NCBI GenBank assembly: GCA_050247075.1
Contig: JBFWUW010000065.1
Location: 1-40,166 of the forward strand
Source of the DNA: JBFWUW01 sp050247075
GTDB lineage: Bacteria; Planctomycetota; Planctomycetia; Pirellulales; JBFWUW01
Direction of reading: 5' to 3'
DNA: 40,166 nt
Shown here: piece by piece, positions 9,001 through 16,336 of the stretch
Position numbering within the stretch: the first letter of the stretch is position 1
How the letters are laid out: every line of letters starts with the position of its first letter
Program-made: the position numbers and the translations under genes
Notes under the pieces: model-generated
The model's input: the letters and a program-made list of their open reading frames with translations, nothing else
The model's database searches: none
Told to the model about the DNA's origin: nothing

Positions 9001-10151
9001 GATACACTCGCGCCGAGAACCAGCGCACCGAACAGGGCCGCGGTCAATCCGGCCGACACCGGATTGCGGCGACACCAACGTACCATGCGTTCGGTTGTGC
9101 TCAGCCGCCGCGCGGCGATTGGTTCGTTCTCAAGAAAACGCCGCAGGTCGTCGGCTAACTCCGCGCAATTGGCGTAGCGCTGGCCAGCCTCTTTGGCCAT
9201 GGCCCGCAGGCAGATCGTTTCCAGGTCGAGCGGAAGATCGGGACGCGCGGCGCGGGGGGCCGCTGGCTCGGTTTCCAAGACATGAAAGAGGACAATTTGT
9301 GGAGGGCCACTGAAGGGTGTCTGGCCGGTGAGCAGTTCGTACAGCACCACGCCCAGGCTGTATTGGTCGCTGGCTGGGCCAACCTGGTCGAGCTCTCCCC
9401 GGGCCTGTTCTGGGGCCATGTAGGCGGCCGTGCCCAAGACCGTGCCGTCTTGGGTGACCTTGTCGGTCGATTCATGAAACCTCGCCAGGCCAAAGTCCAT
9501 GATGTGTGGCTGGCCAGACTGGTCGACCATCACATTGTCGGGCTTAATATCCCGATGGATGACTCCTTGCTCGTGAGCATAGGCCAGGGCCTCGGCCAGC
9601 GCGCGGACAACCGCGGCGGCACGGTGAAAGTCCAACGGTTCGTCCGCGATCAAATCTGAAAGGGGTTGACCGTTGATGAAGGCCGACGCGATGTAATATC
9701 GTCCGTCGGTTTGGCCGGCGTCGTAGACCGGTACGATGTGCGGGTGCCGCAATTGGGCCGCGGCCTTGGCCTCGCGCAAGAACCGGTCCATGGCGCGGGT
9801 GGAACTGACGGTCGTGGCCTTGGGTACTTTTAGCGCCACTTCGCGGTCGAGCGTGCGGTCGTAGGCCCGGTAGACTTCTCCGAATGCGCCCGCGCCAAGC
9901 TGCTGCTTGATCTCGAACCGGCCGATCCGCTCGGCCGTCACCCGCGTGTCGTTGGTGTTGGAAACACTTGGCAGCGTTTCACCGGAGCCCCGATTCGACG
10001 ACGGCTTGGCTGGCGGTGTCTCCGACGTCGTGTCGCCAATGGTTATTTCCCGCTTACAAGCCGGGCAGTGGGTGCTTCGTCCCACGTGTTCCTGGGACAC
10101 CGTATAGGACTTGCCGCATTCCGGGTGTGGGCATTGAATTCTCACGATCAT
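6036..10151 (-). CDS. Serine/threonine protein kinase with WD40 repeats, PKD-like and sugar-binding-like C-terminal domains
   Basis: A 1371-residue paralogue of the gene downstream. It has the same zinc-ribbon start (CPHPEC ... CPAC), kinase domain at about 77-345 (GAGAFGEVY, HRDIKPDN, DFGLA, APEQ), one membrane span near 375-400 and an Ala/Glu coiled coil. WD40 blades occupy about 500-1130. Unlike its neighbour it continues with a PKD-like beta-sandwich (about 1137-1215, with LSYQWKLADEPV and FHQSGDYSLSLAVTNG) and about 150 further residues that resemble a jelly-roll carbohydrate-binding module (GFWIKAATSSP, WRFVAVPL, LQIWIDGLSLE). I infer a periplasmic or surface binding role for the tail; the fold call is from pattern only. 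ATG at 10151 gives MIVRIQCPHPEC. It lies 21 nt after the FHA kinase gene, which indicates one operon. Confidence 0.92.
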   Translation of the reverse strand: MIVRIQCPHPECGKSYTVSQEHVGRSTHCPACKREITIGDTTSETPPAKPSSNRGSGETLPSVSNTNDTRVTAERIGRFEIKQQLGAGAFGEVYRAYDRTLDREVALKVPKATTVSSTRAMDRFLREAKAAAQLRHPHIVPVYDAGQTDGRYYIASAFINGQPLSDLIADEPLDFHRAAAVVRALAEALAYAHEQGVIHRDIKPDNVMVDQSGQPHIMDFGLARFHESTDKVTQDGTVLGTAAYMAPEQARGELDQVGPASDQYSLGVVLYELLTGQTPFSGPPQIVLFHVLETEPAAPRAARPDLPLDLETICLRAMAKEAGQRYANCAELADDLRRFLENEPIAARRLSTTERMVRWCRRNPVSAGLTAALFGALVLGASVSTLFAFQAASRATLAQREAKRADDETQRAEGEKEKAKNEANAARLAEAEATREAEAARIAEEKATQALDKARQREYIASMLVAAGDWERANLSRMAALLEQQIPLHGETDLRHFEWYYWRKRLSEQGSPRYAGGVGGRPALSSNGDLLAIAQRMSIRLFDVETGNARDHSLGTLPGNAAFYARVATSSDGKLFAATVPGEPRKESANSSTTLIEAIELWEAASGEKKLSISVQVPAISGMVLSPDGGLLVAACQASDTSDRYIIRVWNATTGDLLHELPESRLSKLSGENLTVSFDNRWLAGPRLKEGELAVWDLNSGEMARTILGPGISPVYAVFRPGTSEMAVTCTDGAIRIWNAATGAFVAALLGHSGVSGSVEFSNDGRRLVTVGAQDHTLRVWDVETRKTTHVLPMRGVMRVAFRSDGNEIVAACINFQGRTGFTVVKFDVSSSEQFQSYSGNAQPNTYCLDNRRIVFDGIVRDLATGEKLVTLQDADNSPQATAFSQDGHRIAGFSKQAIHVWDAVTGKPVGPAFDPSSADKIVGVNFSPDGSRLLSKHDRTVAVGKPYTYEVRLWDATNGKQLFAVPARTSTTCISSDSRWGAVDPRDGPFAILDIRTGEAVKTLDQCGGATCGQFAPDGKSLAVGKRDGTIAVMDITTGEATLTLQGHTNNLSSITYSGDGRRLASNANDGTVRLWDVQSGYELLSWKGLDGRLEFSPDGQWLAVGSRDKITLLEAPRPPQAAFDLPASPRAGQRLAFEAAPSTIPSAYPLSYQWKLADEPVSQDAVFSRVFHQSGDYSLSLAVTNGRAASSITKALRVLPIRELGTEDSAGQWACPPENNLQIAFDDGTEEVICGKTALHATVDPYHGAVARILYPKSRDAGLSLQGKTQLGFWIKAATSSPVGWQNTNPIVVLHESDEKAITYTPAANWLKPPGDDGRLEWRFVAVPLAGDEQWNRNGDAQTINWLTIGVDSWDAPPLQIWIDGLSLE

Positions 10152-10172
10152 GGTATCTGGCTCCGTATAGCC

Positions 10173-11867
10173 TTACGTTGGCCGATCGTGGGCTTCACGA
10201 AATCGCCGCAGCCGCTGGCGTAGTTCGGCAACGTCGGCAAAGCGGTCGCGGGGCTCTCGCGAGAGGGCGGTGTGGATGATCGATGCCAATTCCGGCGGCA
10301 GATCGGCTCGCCGGTTGGTCAAGGGAACGATGCGTCCCTCCAGAATGGAGAGCAGCGCTTTCCGCTGGTCGGCGTGCGACTCGTGAACGTAATCGCCGGT
10401 CAGCAGATAATACAGCGTGGCGGCCGCGGCAAATTGATCGACCGATGGCGGCGCATTGCGAAAATCGGAGATCTGCTCAGGGGCCATGAAGGTCAGCGTG
10501 CCGCCGATCTGCCCAGTCATGGTTAGCCCGCTGAGGCGCGACGATTGATAGACGCGAGCCAGTCCAAAGTCGGCCAGGCGAACGTGTTCCGTGGGACCGT
10601 CGGCCACCAGCAGATTGGCCGGCTTGATATCGCGATGGACGATGCCCGCGGCATGGGCATACTCCAGCGCTTCCAGCAGTTGTTCCAGCATTGGCACGGC
10701 GCGGCGGACCGGGAGCGGGCCTTCACGCTTTAGCAACCGGGCCGCATCGGCACCCCGGACGTAGTCCATGGCAAAGTACAGCAACTTTCCCGCGACGTCG
10801 CCCATCTCACGGCAGCCAACGATATGGGGATGGTGGAGTTGTTCCAAGATGCCGGCCTCACGCAGGAAGCGGTCGATGTCGCGGCGGCTACCCGTTACCG
10901 CGGGCTTGATGGTCTTCAGAGCGCAAAGTGATCCATCCGATTGCCGCTCGGCCAGGTAGACCACACCCATTCCGCCGCGGCCGAGTTCCCCCGCGATCAG
11001 GTAGCCAGGAACCAGTTGTTCGCGGGTCAGGGCTTGCTGGCGGCAGTCGTGGCAGAGAGCGGAGTCGCCGCTCGGCATTGCCGAAATCGCACCGCTCAAG
11101 GGGGCGTGACAAGCGGGACAGCTAGTGGCGCGTTGGTCAATTTGTACACCGGGCGATACCTTGTTGGACGCCACGGGCCTTGGCGTAAGTGCAGCCGGCA
11201 GCGGCGGTGACGGCCTGGATGTATCCTCCGCCGGGATCGGCTCCTCAAATTCTTGCAGCCGAACATGAATCAAGGTCTTGCCGCCGCGAATTTGGTCGCC
11301 ATCCTTGAGATCGGCGGTTGCCACGCGCTGGCCGTTGACGAACGTGCCGTTGCGGCTGTGCAAGTCGATCAAGCGGCACAGTGGCGGGTTGACTTCGATC
11401 ATCAGATGCAGACGCGAGAAATAGCGGTCGTTTTCGGGAAGTCGAAAGTGGGCCTGGATGGCACGGCCCACGATGAAGGTGTCGTGCTGGCTAAAACTAA
11501 ACTTGCGGCCCTGGTTGGGGCCTTCGACAATTTGCAACAAGACTCTTAACCGCCGCCGAACGCTGGCCGGCTGGCCTCCGGGGGCAGGGATCGCTGGTTC
11601 GATCGGCGCTTCCGTGTTTAGTTGTCGAATCCGCGAATACAGACTGGAAAGCAACGGGTCTGGTTGCTTCATCGGCGGTGGCGTTTCACCAATCTGTTGC
11701 CATGCTTGCAGCACGGTATCGGTGGCTTCCATCGCCCGCAACGCCGCCAGGCAAGCTGGGCAACTCTCCAAGTGTGCGACAACGATGGACAGCTCGGCCT
11801 CGCTGAGCTGCCCCAGCAGTAACCCGCGTAACCGATCGGCGGTGGGACACGAACTTGCGTGGTTCAT
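10173..11867 (-). CDS. FHA-domain serine/threonine protein kinase with N-terminal zinc finger
   Basis: A 564-residue soluble kinase and probable first gene of the operon. Residues 1-45 resemble the zf-HC2 anti-sigma zinc finger (SCPTADRL, then HLESCPACL). Residues about 108-195 are an FHA domain with VGR, SRLH and LHSRNGTFVNG, a phosphothreonine-binding module. A CxxC...CxxC zinc ribbon follows (C240, C243, C262, C265). The C-terminal kinase (about 280-550) has GRGGMGVVY, HRDIKPANLL, DFGLA and APEQ. No membrane span is evident. I chose ATG at 11867 because MNHASSCPTADRL matches the usual start of this class; a GTG at 11900 would add 11 residues. An FHA kinase leading two membrane WD40 kinases suggests a phosphorylation relay in which the FHA domain docks on the other kinases; that is inference. 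Confidence 0.92.
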   Translation of the reverse strand: MNHASSCPTADRLRGLLLGQLSEAELSIVVAHLESCPACLAALRAMEATDTVLQAWQQIGETPPPMKQPDPLLSSLYSRIRQLNTEAPIEPAIPAPGGQPASVRRRLRVLLQIVEGPNQGRKFSFSQHDTFIVGRAIQAHFRLPENDRYFSRLHLMIEVNPPLCRLIDLHSRNGTFVNGQRVATADLKDGDQIRGGKTLIHVRLQEFEEPIPAEDTSRPSPPLPAALTPRPVASNKVSPGVQIDQRATSCPACHAPLSGAISAMPSGDSALCHDCRQQALTREQLVPGYLIAGELGRGGMGVVYLAERQSDGSLCALKTIKPAVTGSRRDIDRFLREAGILEQLHHPHIVGCREMGDVAGKLLYFAMDYVRGADAARLLKREGPLPVRRAVPMLEQLLEALEYAHAAGIVHRDIKPANLLVADGPTEHVRLADFGLARVYQSSRLSGLTMTGQIGGTLTFMAPEQISDFRNAPPSVDQFAAAATLYYLLTGDYVHESHADQRKALLSILEGRIVPLTNRRADLPPELASIIHTALSREPRDRFADVAELRQRLRRFREAHDRPT

Positions 11868-12288
11868 CTTGGTGCGAACAGAGCGTGCTGCCTGGGCCAC
11901 GTATGTACTATGCGTTCACCGGCCCATAGCTGACATCAATTCCACGGATTATTTATAGCGGTTCGTTTGGATAATGATCCTGTGCGAACGCTTCAAATTC
12001 CCTAGCTTTCGGCCTTCCCGTTGGTCGGCCTAGGCTCATTGGCCGCACGATACGCAATAGTGTAGCGTCAATGTTCCACCCAAACGATGGGGAGAGCCCT
12101 GCGGCCACCCCATGAAATTCTCTTGCCACGCCCGAGTCGCCTCGAATTCGATTGGCCTGCTGGGGCCAGGGGAACGGGGACCCGTGGCGAGGAGGTAGGG
12201 CCGCCGATTCCAGAAACGATCGGGGCTGTACCGCGGGCGTGTGGCTGCAAGGGGCACTCAACCACGAATTCGAGCCGCGATCATGGCT
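11868..12288. other. Gene-free stretch upstream of the FHA kinase
   Basis: This interval must hold the promoter of the three-kinase operon, but I see no confident -35/-10 pair. It contains copy A of a roughly 100-bp dispersed repeat (11953-12058). Between 12060 and 12288 I see nothing convincing; short frames there have no recognisable domain. Confidence 0.4.
11953..12058. repeat. Dispersed ~100-bp repeat, copy A
   Basis: The segment starting TTATAGCGGTTCGTTTGG and containing AGCTTTCGGCCTTCC and CATTGGCCG recurs at 14268-14372 with a limited number of substitutions and a few small indels. The minus strand of copy A can be read as a short peptide ending AQDHYPNEPL, but copy B is frameshifted there, so this looks like a remnant or a noncoding element rather than a gene. 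Confidence 0.75.
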
Positions 12289-12783
12289 CTACCCGGTGGG
12301 GTATTGGCGGCAGTATTCGTAGAGGGCCATGGCGGCGGCGGTGGAGACGTTGTGGGCGAAGGGAAGGCCGTAGACCGGTATCTCCACAACGTGGTCGAGC
12401 AGGGCCAGCACGTCATCGGTCAGCCCTTGCCGTTCGTTGCCCAGCACCAGCACCGAACGGCGCGGAAAGGCAAACTCGTACAAGCTGTGCGAATTGGTGG
12501 CTTGCTCCAGGCCGACTAGGGCGTAGTCCTGCTTTCGCAGCTCTTTGAGCACCGGCGGCAGCGTGCGGTGGACTTCCACCTCGACCGTATCGGCCCCGTC
12601 GCGGGCAATGCGGCCCAGCACCTTGCCCTCGCCGCAGCAGATGATTTTAGTCACGCCGCAACAGCCGGCCGTCCGCACCAGCCGCGACAAATTCACATTG
12701 CTCCGCAGCGGCGCACAAGCGATGAGCAGTTCGCGCGGCCGCTCCAGGGTATCAGGGGGTTTGTGGCGCTGGTGAAGAAACAA
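12289..12783 (-). CDS. SpoU/TrmH-family RNA 2'-O-methyltransferase
   Basis: A 164-residue SPOUT-fold methylase without the N-terminal substrate-binding extension of longer family members. Motif 1 is NLSRLVRTAGCCGV, motif 2 LVLGNERQGL with the conserved NExxG, and motif 3 EIPVYGLPFAHNVSTAAAMAL with the NVS core. These residues build the trefoil knot that binds S-adenosylmethionine; the product is a 2'-O-methylated ribose in tRNA or rRNA, target not determinable. The frame stays open upstream to an ATG at 12861, but that stretch overlaps a heptamer repeat and a 26-bp palindrome and is unlike protein. I prefer the TTG at 12783, which gives MFLHQRHKPP. Start confidence is moderate, family confidence is high. 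Nothing nearby indicates a pathway. Confidence 0.85.
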   Translation of the reverse strand: MFLHQRHKPPDTLERPRELLIACAPLRSNVNLSRLVRTAGCCGVTKIICCGEGKVLGRIARDGADTVEVEVHRTLPPVLKELRKQDYALVGLEQATNSHSLYEFAFPRRSVLVLGNERQGLTDDVLALLDHVVEIPVYGLPFAHNVSTAAAMALYEYCRQYPTG

Positions 12784-12810
12784 GGCGAAAGGCTGAAGGC
12801 CAAAGGCGAA
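12783..12810. repeat. Heptamer tandem repeat (AGGCNNA units)
   Basis: Four 7-bp units, AGGCGAA, AGGCTGA, AGGCCAA, AGGCGAA, follow one another, with a degenerate fifth (AGTCTGT). The unit family matches the complement of the array at 25959-25986. It directly abuts the palindrome at 12815-12884 and touches the proposed TTG start of the methylase. Confidence 0.7.
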
Positions 12811-12814
12811 AGTC

Positions 12815-12884
12815 TGTAGGAGGCGATTCCATCGCCGATGCCGGCGGATTAGGCATCGCATCGGCGATGGAATCGCCTCCTACA
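12815..12884. repeat. GAGGCGATTCCATCGCC palindrome, full copy
   Basis: Arms at 12815-12840 and 12859-12884 are perfect 26-bp inverted repeats around an 18-nt loop. The core GAGGCGATTCCATCGCC recurs as a second full palindrome at 16090-16157 and as single arms at 27286 and 28442. It would fold into a very stable RNA hairpin in either direction. Confidence 0.9.
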
Positions 12885-12886
12885 AA

Positions 12887-12935
12887 CCGAACACCGAACA
12901 CTGAACACTGAACACTGAACACCGAACACCGAACA
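12887..12935. repeat. Heptamer tandem repeat (CYGAACA x7)
   Basis: Seven consecutive 7-bp units: CCGAACA twice, CTGAACA three times, CCGAACA twice. An eighth unit is broken by the TAG stop codon (12939-12937) of the adjoining minus-strand gene. With the palindrome and the other heptamer array it fills the whole gap between the two genes. Confidence 0.9.
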
Positions 12936-12936
12936 C

Positions 12937-13953
12937 CTAATTCCCATCCTCCGCCAACTCAAAGTGCTTTGTTTGACCGGCGATGATGGCGTCGAGCGTT
13001 TCGGTCAGATTGACGAGCCAGCCCCCTTTCCAACCTTGCTTGGCGGCGAACTTGTCGAGGTCGTCTAGTTCGTAGGTGCCGCGTCCGTGGTACTTGGCAT
13101 CGCGCGAGGCGCTGGTGACCGGCACCTGGCCCGCCAGTTTGTATTGCGTAAAGATCAGAATGGTTTTGACGGAGCAATCATCGGCCTTGGTCGGCTGGTC
13201 GATCTGTTGCAAGTAGTGCAGTTGCGTCCGCGTGTGGCTGGTGCCAAAGGCGTGCAGCGTAACGTCGTCGCCGTTTACCTCGGCTCGCACCATGACCAGT
13301 TCGTAACAGTCGGTGGTGATGGGTTTGCCGTCCTTGTCGGTGCCGGTGACCATGGTCGCCATGTTGGTGGCCACCAAGGTGCGGGCGTTTTCCGGAGTTT
13401 CTGGCTGGCCCGGCTTGATGTACAGCCCCAGCCCGCGAAAGTCCTGGGCCGAGGTCTTGGATTGTTCGGTGAACTCGTGGGTTTTCAGCCGGTCGCTGTA
13501 GAGGGCAATCGCCCCGAACGGCTGATGGTGCAGGTAGATGGCTCCGCTGCGGCTGTCCTTCAAGACTTGCACCTGGATCGAGATGTACTCGGTATCCAAA
13601 TGGCCCTGAATGATGCCGCCCGAGAAGAAGGGGAGCGCCTTGCGGTCGGCGGCAAGCATGTCCAAGCCCAAATTCAGGGCTTCGACGCGGCTGTAGGAAA
13701 ACGGCACGGCGGCGGTGCCGTTTTTATCGGCCAGCCGCAGAGTCTCTTTGCCGGCGAACTGATGGATTTGCAGCGGCTCGCCCTCGGCCAGCGTGCGGCA
13801 CATGTACTTGCTGCCCTTGTGGGCCGCGACCAGCTCGTCTTCCGCCAGAGGTATGGTGTGGATGATATGGCTGGCCACGGAGGGCCCCTCGGCCCGCCCG
13901 CGATTGGTCGCCAGGAGTGCCAACACCAGGCAGAGTATTGCCAAATTGCGCAT
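12937..13953 (-). CDS. Exported protein of unknown function
   Basis: I do not recognise the family. The 338-residue product begins MRNLAILCLVLALLATNRGRAEG, a typical Sec signal peptide with cleavage expected after the Ala near residue 20. The mature part has no membrane span and no repeated motif; segments such as YISIQVQVLKDSRSGAIYLH, CYELVMVRAEV and TILIFTQYKLAGQVPV alternate hydrophobic and polar residues like beta strands, suggesting a periplasmic beta-rich protein. I chose ATG at 13953 because it starts the signal peptide; the frame extends upstream without protein-like character. It stands alone between the SpoU methylase and the sulfatase, both on the same strand but separated by long repeat-rich gaps. 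Its stop codon joins a heptamer array. Confidence 0.75.
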   Translation of the reverse strand: MRNLAILCLVLALLATNRGRAEGPSVASHIIHTIPLAEDELVAAHKGSKYMCRTLAEGEPLQIHQFAGKETLRLADKNGTAAVPFSYSRVEALNLGLDMLAADRKALPFFSGGIIQGHLDTEYISIQVQVLKDSRSGAIYLHHQPFGAIALYSDRLKTHEFTEQSKTSAQDFRGLGLYIKPGQPETPENARTLVATNMATMVTGTDKDGKPITTDCYELVMVRAEVNGDDVTLHAFGTSHTRTQLHYLQQIDQPTKADDCSVKTILIFTQYKLAGQVPVTSASRDAKYHGRGTYELDDLDKFAAKQGWKGGWLVNLTETLDAIIAGQTKHFELAEDGN

Positions 13954-14267
13954 TATCACAGTCCGTTTTGTCGGTAAACAAAGGGCACGCTCCCCCATGC
14001 CCGTAAAAGCCCCAACTTTCATCGAGCAATTGTCGGCTACCGGGGGCCGCCGGACAAGGGGATAAATGTCATCCAATGCGCCACGCTTGTCATCAACTAT
14101 GCGGCGCGGATGGCAAAATCCCGGCGGGTGGCTTTGGTGCGGGTACGGAAAAAGAATCGCTAAACCGCGTCGTTTCAGGCATTGTTGCCGGGTGCCGGGT
14201 GGGACGAAAGCGTTTGGCACGGCGATTGCTTTTGTGTAGGATCAAGTTGCCAGCGATGGCAGCCAAC

Positions 14268-14372
14268 TTATAGCGGTTCGTTTGGATAATGATCCTTTGC
14301 GAAGGCTTCAATTTGCATAGCTTTCGGCCTTCCGTTGGTCGGCCTGGGTTCATTGGCCGTATGAAACGCATT
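14268..14372. repeat. Dispersed ~100-bp repeat, copy B
   Basis: Starts TTATAGCGGTTCGTTTGG and keeps the same order of blocks as copy A at 11953-12058, including GATAATGATCCT, AGCTTTCGGCCTTCC and CATTGGCCG. It differs by point changes and small indels that break the short frame seen in copy A. Both copies have the same orientation and lie upstream of minus-strand genes. Confidence 0.75.
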
Positions 14373-14445
14373 AATATGACCCCGCCGCCTTCGCCGCGGC
14401 CCTGAAAAGCCGTGTCGAGGCGATCACGGGGTCTCCAAAAACCAC

Positions 14446-14461
14446 CGTCCCCCCAGGGACG
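14446..14461 (-). terminator. Intrinsic terminator after the sulfatase gene
   Basis: CGTCCC at 14446-14451 pairs with GGGACG at 14456-14461 around a 4-nt loop, about 20 nt downstream of the sulfatase stop codon. On the minus strand GTGG and TTTTT follow the stem; on the plus strand TTTTT follows directly. It could therefore terminate in both directions. Confidence 0.55.
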
Positions 14462-14481
14462 TTTTTCCCCATAGACGATTT

Positions 14482-16050
14482 CTACGGAACCGCGATCGGC
14501 CGCGGTTCAAAGTCGTCCGCGTTGACCCAACCGGCCGGCGGTTTCTCGCCGCGCAGGTAACTCTCGTAAAAGCCCGCCCCGCTGGTGGGCTTGTATTCGT
14601 CGAACAAGTGTCCTTGGCCCGCCATCCGCGGGTCTTGTTGCGCGCGAAGTTCCGCCTCCATTTGTTGCCGCATGGCCGCGGCGCGCTGAGCATGCAGCGG
14701 GTCTGGCGCCAGATTATGCGTGCAATCGCGGTCGCTCGTCAGATCGTACAGTTCGTCGGCGGGGCGCATGCCAAAATTGAGCCGCCAGAATTTGTCGTCG
14801 CGGTCGTGGCGGCCCAGCGTCAAGATCAGTGACTTGGTGGGGCTGCCGTCGGTGTCGAGATAGCCGGTCTCTGGGTTGCCGGCCGGCCAGCGCGAGGCTT
14901 CGTAGTTCCTCAGATAAAGGTACTCGGCCGTCAGCAGGCCCCGAATGGGATAGCCCCAATCGTGAGGGCGGCCGACATCGGTCCGTTCCTTGCCGATCAA
15001 GACGTGGTCGCGGGCCTCTTCCACGCGGCCAGCCCGATGGCTTTCCAAAATGGGCCGCCAGCTTGTGCCGGTCAGCGGGGCCAGGCCCGATTCCTCCTGC
15101 GCCAGGCCGGCCACATCGAGGAGGGTGGCCGCGATATCGGTGAAGTCGACGAAATCGTCGATCGTTCTGCCCGCCGTGGGCACGCCAGCAGGCCAGCGGA
15201 TGGCCAGGGGAATATGATTGGCGTCGTGATAGGCATAACCTTTTACGCGGGGAAAGGGCATGCCGTGGTCGCTGGTGACAATCACCAAGGTGTTATCGAG
15301 TTCGCCCCGTTCTTCCAGCGCGGCCAGCATCCGGCCCAAATGATGATCGACATGTTCGACTTCCAAAGCGTAGTCCAGCATGTCGTGCCGCACGGTGTCG
15401 TGGTCGGGCCAATAGGCCGGTACGCGGTCGATGTCGGCCAGTTGCTTGCCCCCCTTGCGCACGCCCGACTGAAACTCGTACCCGCGATGCGGCTCGAGCG
15501 CGCCGAACCAAAAGCACCAGGGAGCATCGGCGGGCGCGGCGTCCAGGAAATCGGCGAAGTTGGCCGCGTAGTCGTTGCGCGAGATTCCGCTGGCGATCGG
15601 TTCGGCGGTGCGCTTGTTGTAGGGCAAGCCCGTCATTTGCCGGGGCCGGCCGTCGGCGTCGTTGGCAATACCCGGTCCCCAGCCCTTGCCGGTGAAACCG
15701 ACATGCCAGCCGTGCCGCATCAGAGACTCGGGCCAGCCCAAGAATTTCGCCGGAAACATCGCCATGTGGTTGCCGGCCTGCTCGTTTTGCCAGGCATGGC
15801 GGCCGGTGAGAATAATCGCCCGCGACGGGGCGCACTTGGCCACCGGCGTGTAGGCCTGGCGAAACAACAAGCCCTGCCGGGCCACGCGGTCGAAGGCGGG
15901 CGTGTTGATCCAGCTTGTGCCATACGCGCCAGCGTGCAGGCCCCAATCGTCGGCGATGGCGAACAAGATGTTTGGCGGCTGCTCCGCACCGGAACTGACT
16001 CGCGGCGGCATGGCCAACATCGCCAGGAGCAACAGAATAGCGCGTTTCAT
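14482..16050 (-). CDS. Sulfatase (alkaline phosphatase superfamily), exported
   Basis: A 522-residue arylsulfatase-type enzyme. It begins with a Sec signal peptide (MKRAILLLLAMLAMPPRVSSGA). The mature part starts PPNILFAIADDWG, where D34 and D35 bind the active-site metal. The sulfatase signature CAPSR starts at C73, the residue converted to formylglycine by a maturase not found here. The metal-binding VIVTSDHGMPFPR follows later, and the C-terminal part has ELYDLTSDRDCTHNLA, typical of this group. It hydrolyses sulfate esters; planctomycetes use many such enzymes on sulfated polysaccharides, but the substrate is unknown. ATG at 16050 was chosen because it begins the signal peptide; the open frame upstream crosses a palindromic repeat. 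The promoter region is occupied by that repeat at 16090-16157. Confidence 0.95.
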   Translation of the reverse strand: MKRAILLLLAMLAMPPRVSSGAEQPPNILFAIADDWGLHAGAYGTSWINTPAFDRVARQGLLFRQAYTPVAKCAPSRAIILTGRHAWQNEQAGNHMAMFPAKFLGWPESLMRHGWHVGFTGKGWGPGIANDADGRPRQMTGLPYNKRTAEPIASGISRNDYAANFADFLDAAPADAPWCFWFGALEPHRGYEFQSGVRKGGKQLADIDRVPAYWPDHDTVRHDMLDYALEVEHVDHHLGRMLAALEERGELDNTLVIVTSDHGMPFPRVKGYAYHDANHIPLAIRWPAGVPTAGRTIDDFVDFTDIAATLLDVAGLAQEESGLAPLTGTSWRPILESHRAGRVEEARDHVLIGKERTDVGRPHDWGYPIRGLLTAEYLYLRNYEASRWPAGNPETGYLDTDGSPTKSLILTLGRHDRDDKFWRLNFGMRPADELYDLTSDRDCTHNLAPDPLHAQRAAAMRQQMEAELRAQQDPRMAGQGHLFDEYKPTSGAGFYESYLRGEKPPAGWVNADDFEPRPIAVP

Positions 16051-16089
16051 GGCGTGGGCCTCCGCGAGTGGACGCGTGTTGCGCCGTGT

Positions 16090-16157
16090 CAATCGGCGAT
16101 GGAATCGCCTCCTACAGCATGACGCCAACCTGTAGGAGGCGATTCCATCGCCGATTG
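16090..16157. repeat. GAGGCGATTCCATCGCC palindrome, second full copy
   Basis: Arms at 16090-16116 and 16131-16157 are perfect 27-bp inverted repeats around a 14-nt loop. Same family as 12815-12884. It sits 39 bp upstream of the sulfatase start codon, so it is probably in the leader or promoter. Confidence 0.9.
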
Positions 16158-16166
16158 CGCCCCTAA

Positions 16167-16336
16167 GGATTAGGTGCGAAATAACTTCCCCTCTTGGCCC
16201 CCTCTCCCGGTACTCCGGGAGAGGGTTGGGGAGAGGGAGATGTGGCGAAATGGCCGCCATCAACCAAACCCTCACCCCGGCCCTCTCCCAGAGGGAGAGG
16301 GAGGTTCCAATGCGGAAGTTATTTCGTACCGTATCC
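16167..16336. repeat. Composite repeat with 23-bp terminal inverted repeats
   Basis: Ends at 16167-16189 and 16314-16336 are inverted repeats with 3 mismatches in 23, sharing GGAAGTTATTTCG. The inside carries two GGGAGAGGG-type hairpins (CTCTCCCGGTACTCCGGGAGAG and CCCTCTCCC with GGGAGAGGG). The outer right end touches the TAG of the DUF1501 gene. No coding capacity is seen. A MITE-like or terminator-like element are both possible. Confidence 0.75.

Larger units (their letters stand above)
13954..14481. other. Gene-free stretch between sulfatase and exported unknown
   Basis: It contains dispersed repeat copy B (14268-14372) and a hairpin-plus-T-tract terminator (14446-14461). The remaining DNA carries short open frames without protein-like composition. 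The promoter of the downstream exported protein should lie just above 13953, but no clear boxes stand out. Confidence 0.4.

Noticed and set aside
12887..12935. Short regular repeats as a possible CRISPR array
   Set aside because: Units are 7 bp without spacers and no cas genes are present, so it is a simple tandem repeat.
14962..16122. 386-codon plus-strand frame opposite the sulfatase
   Set aside because: Antisense shadow of the sulfatase, whose active-site motifs are intact on the other strand.
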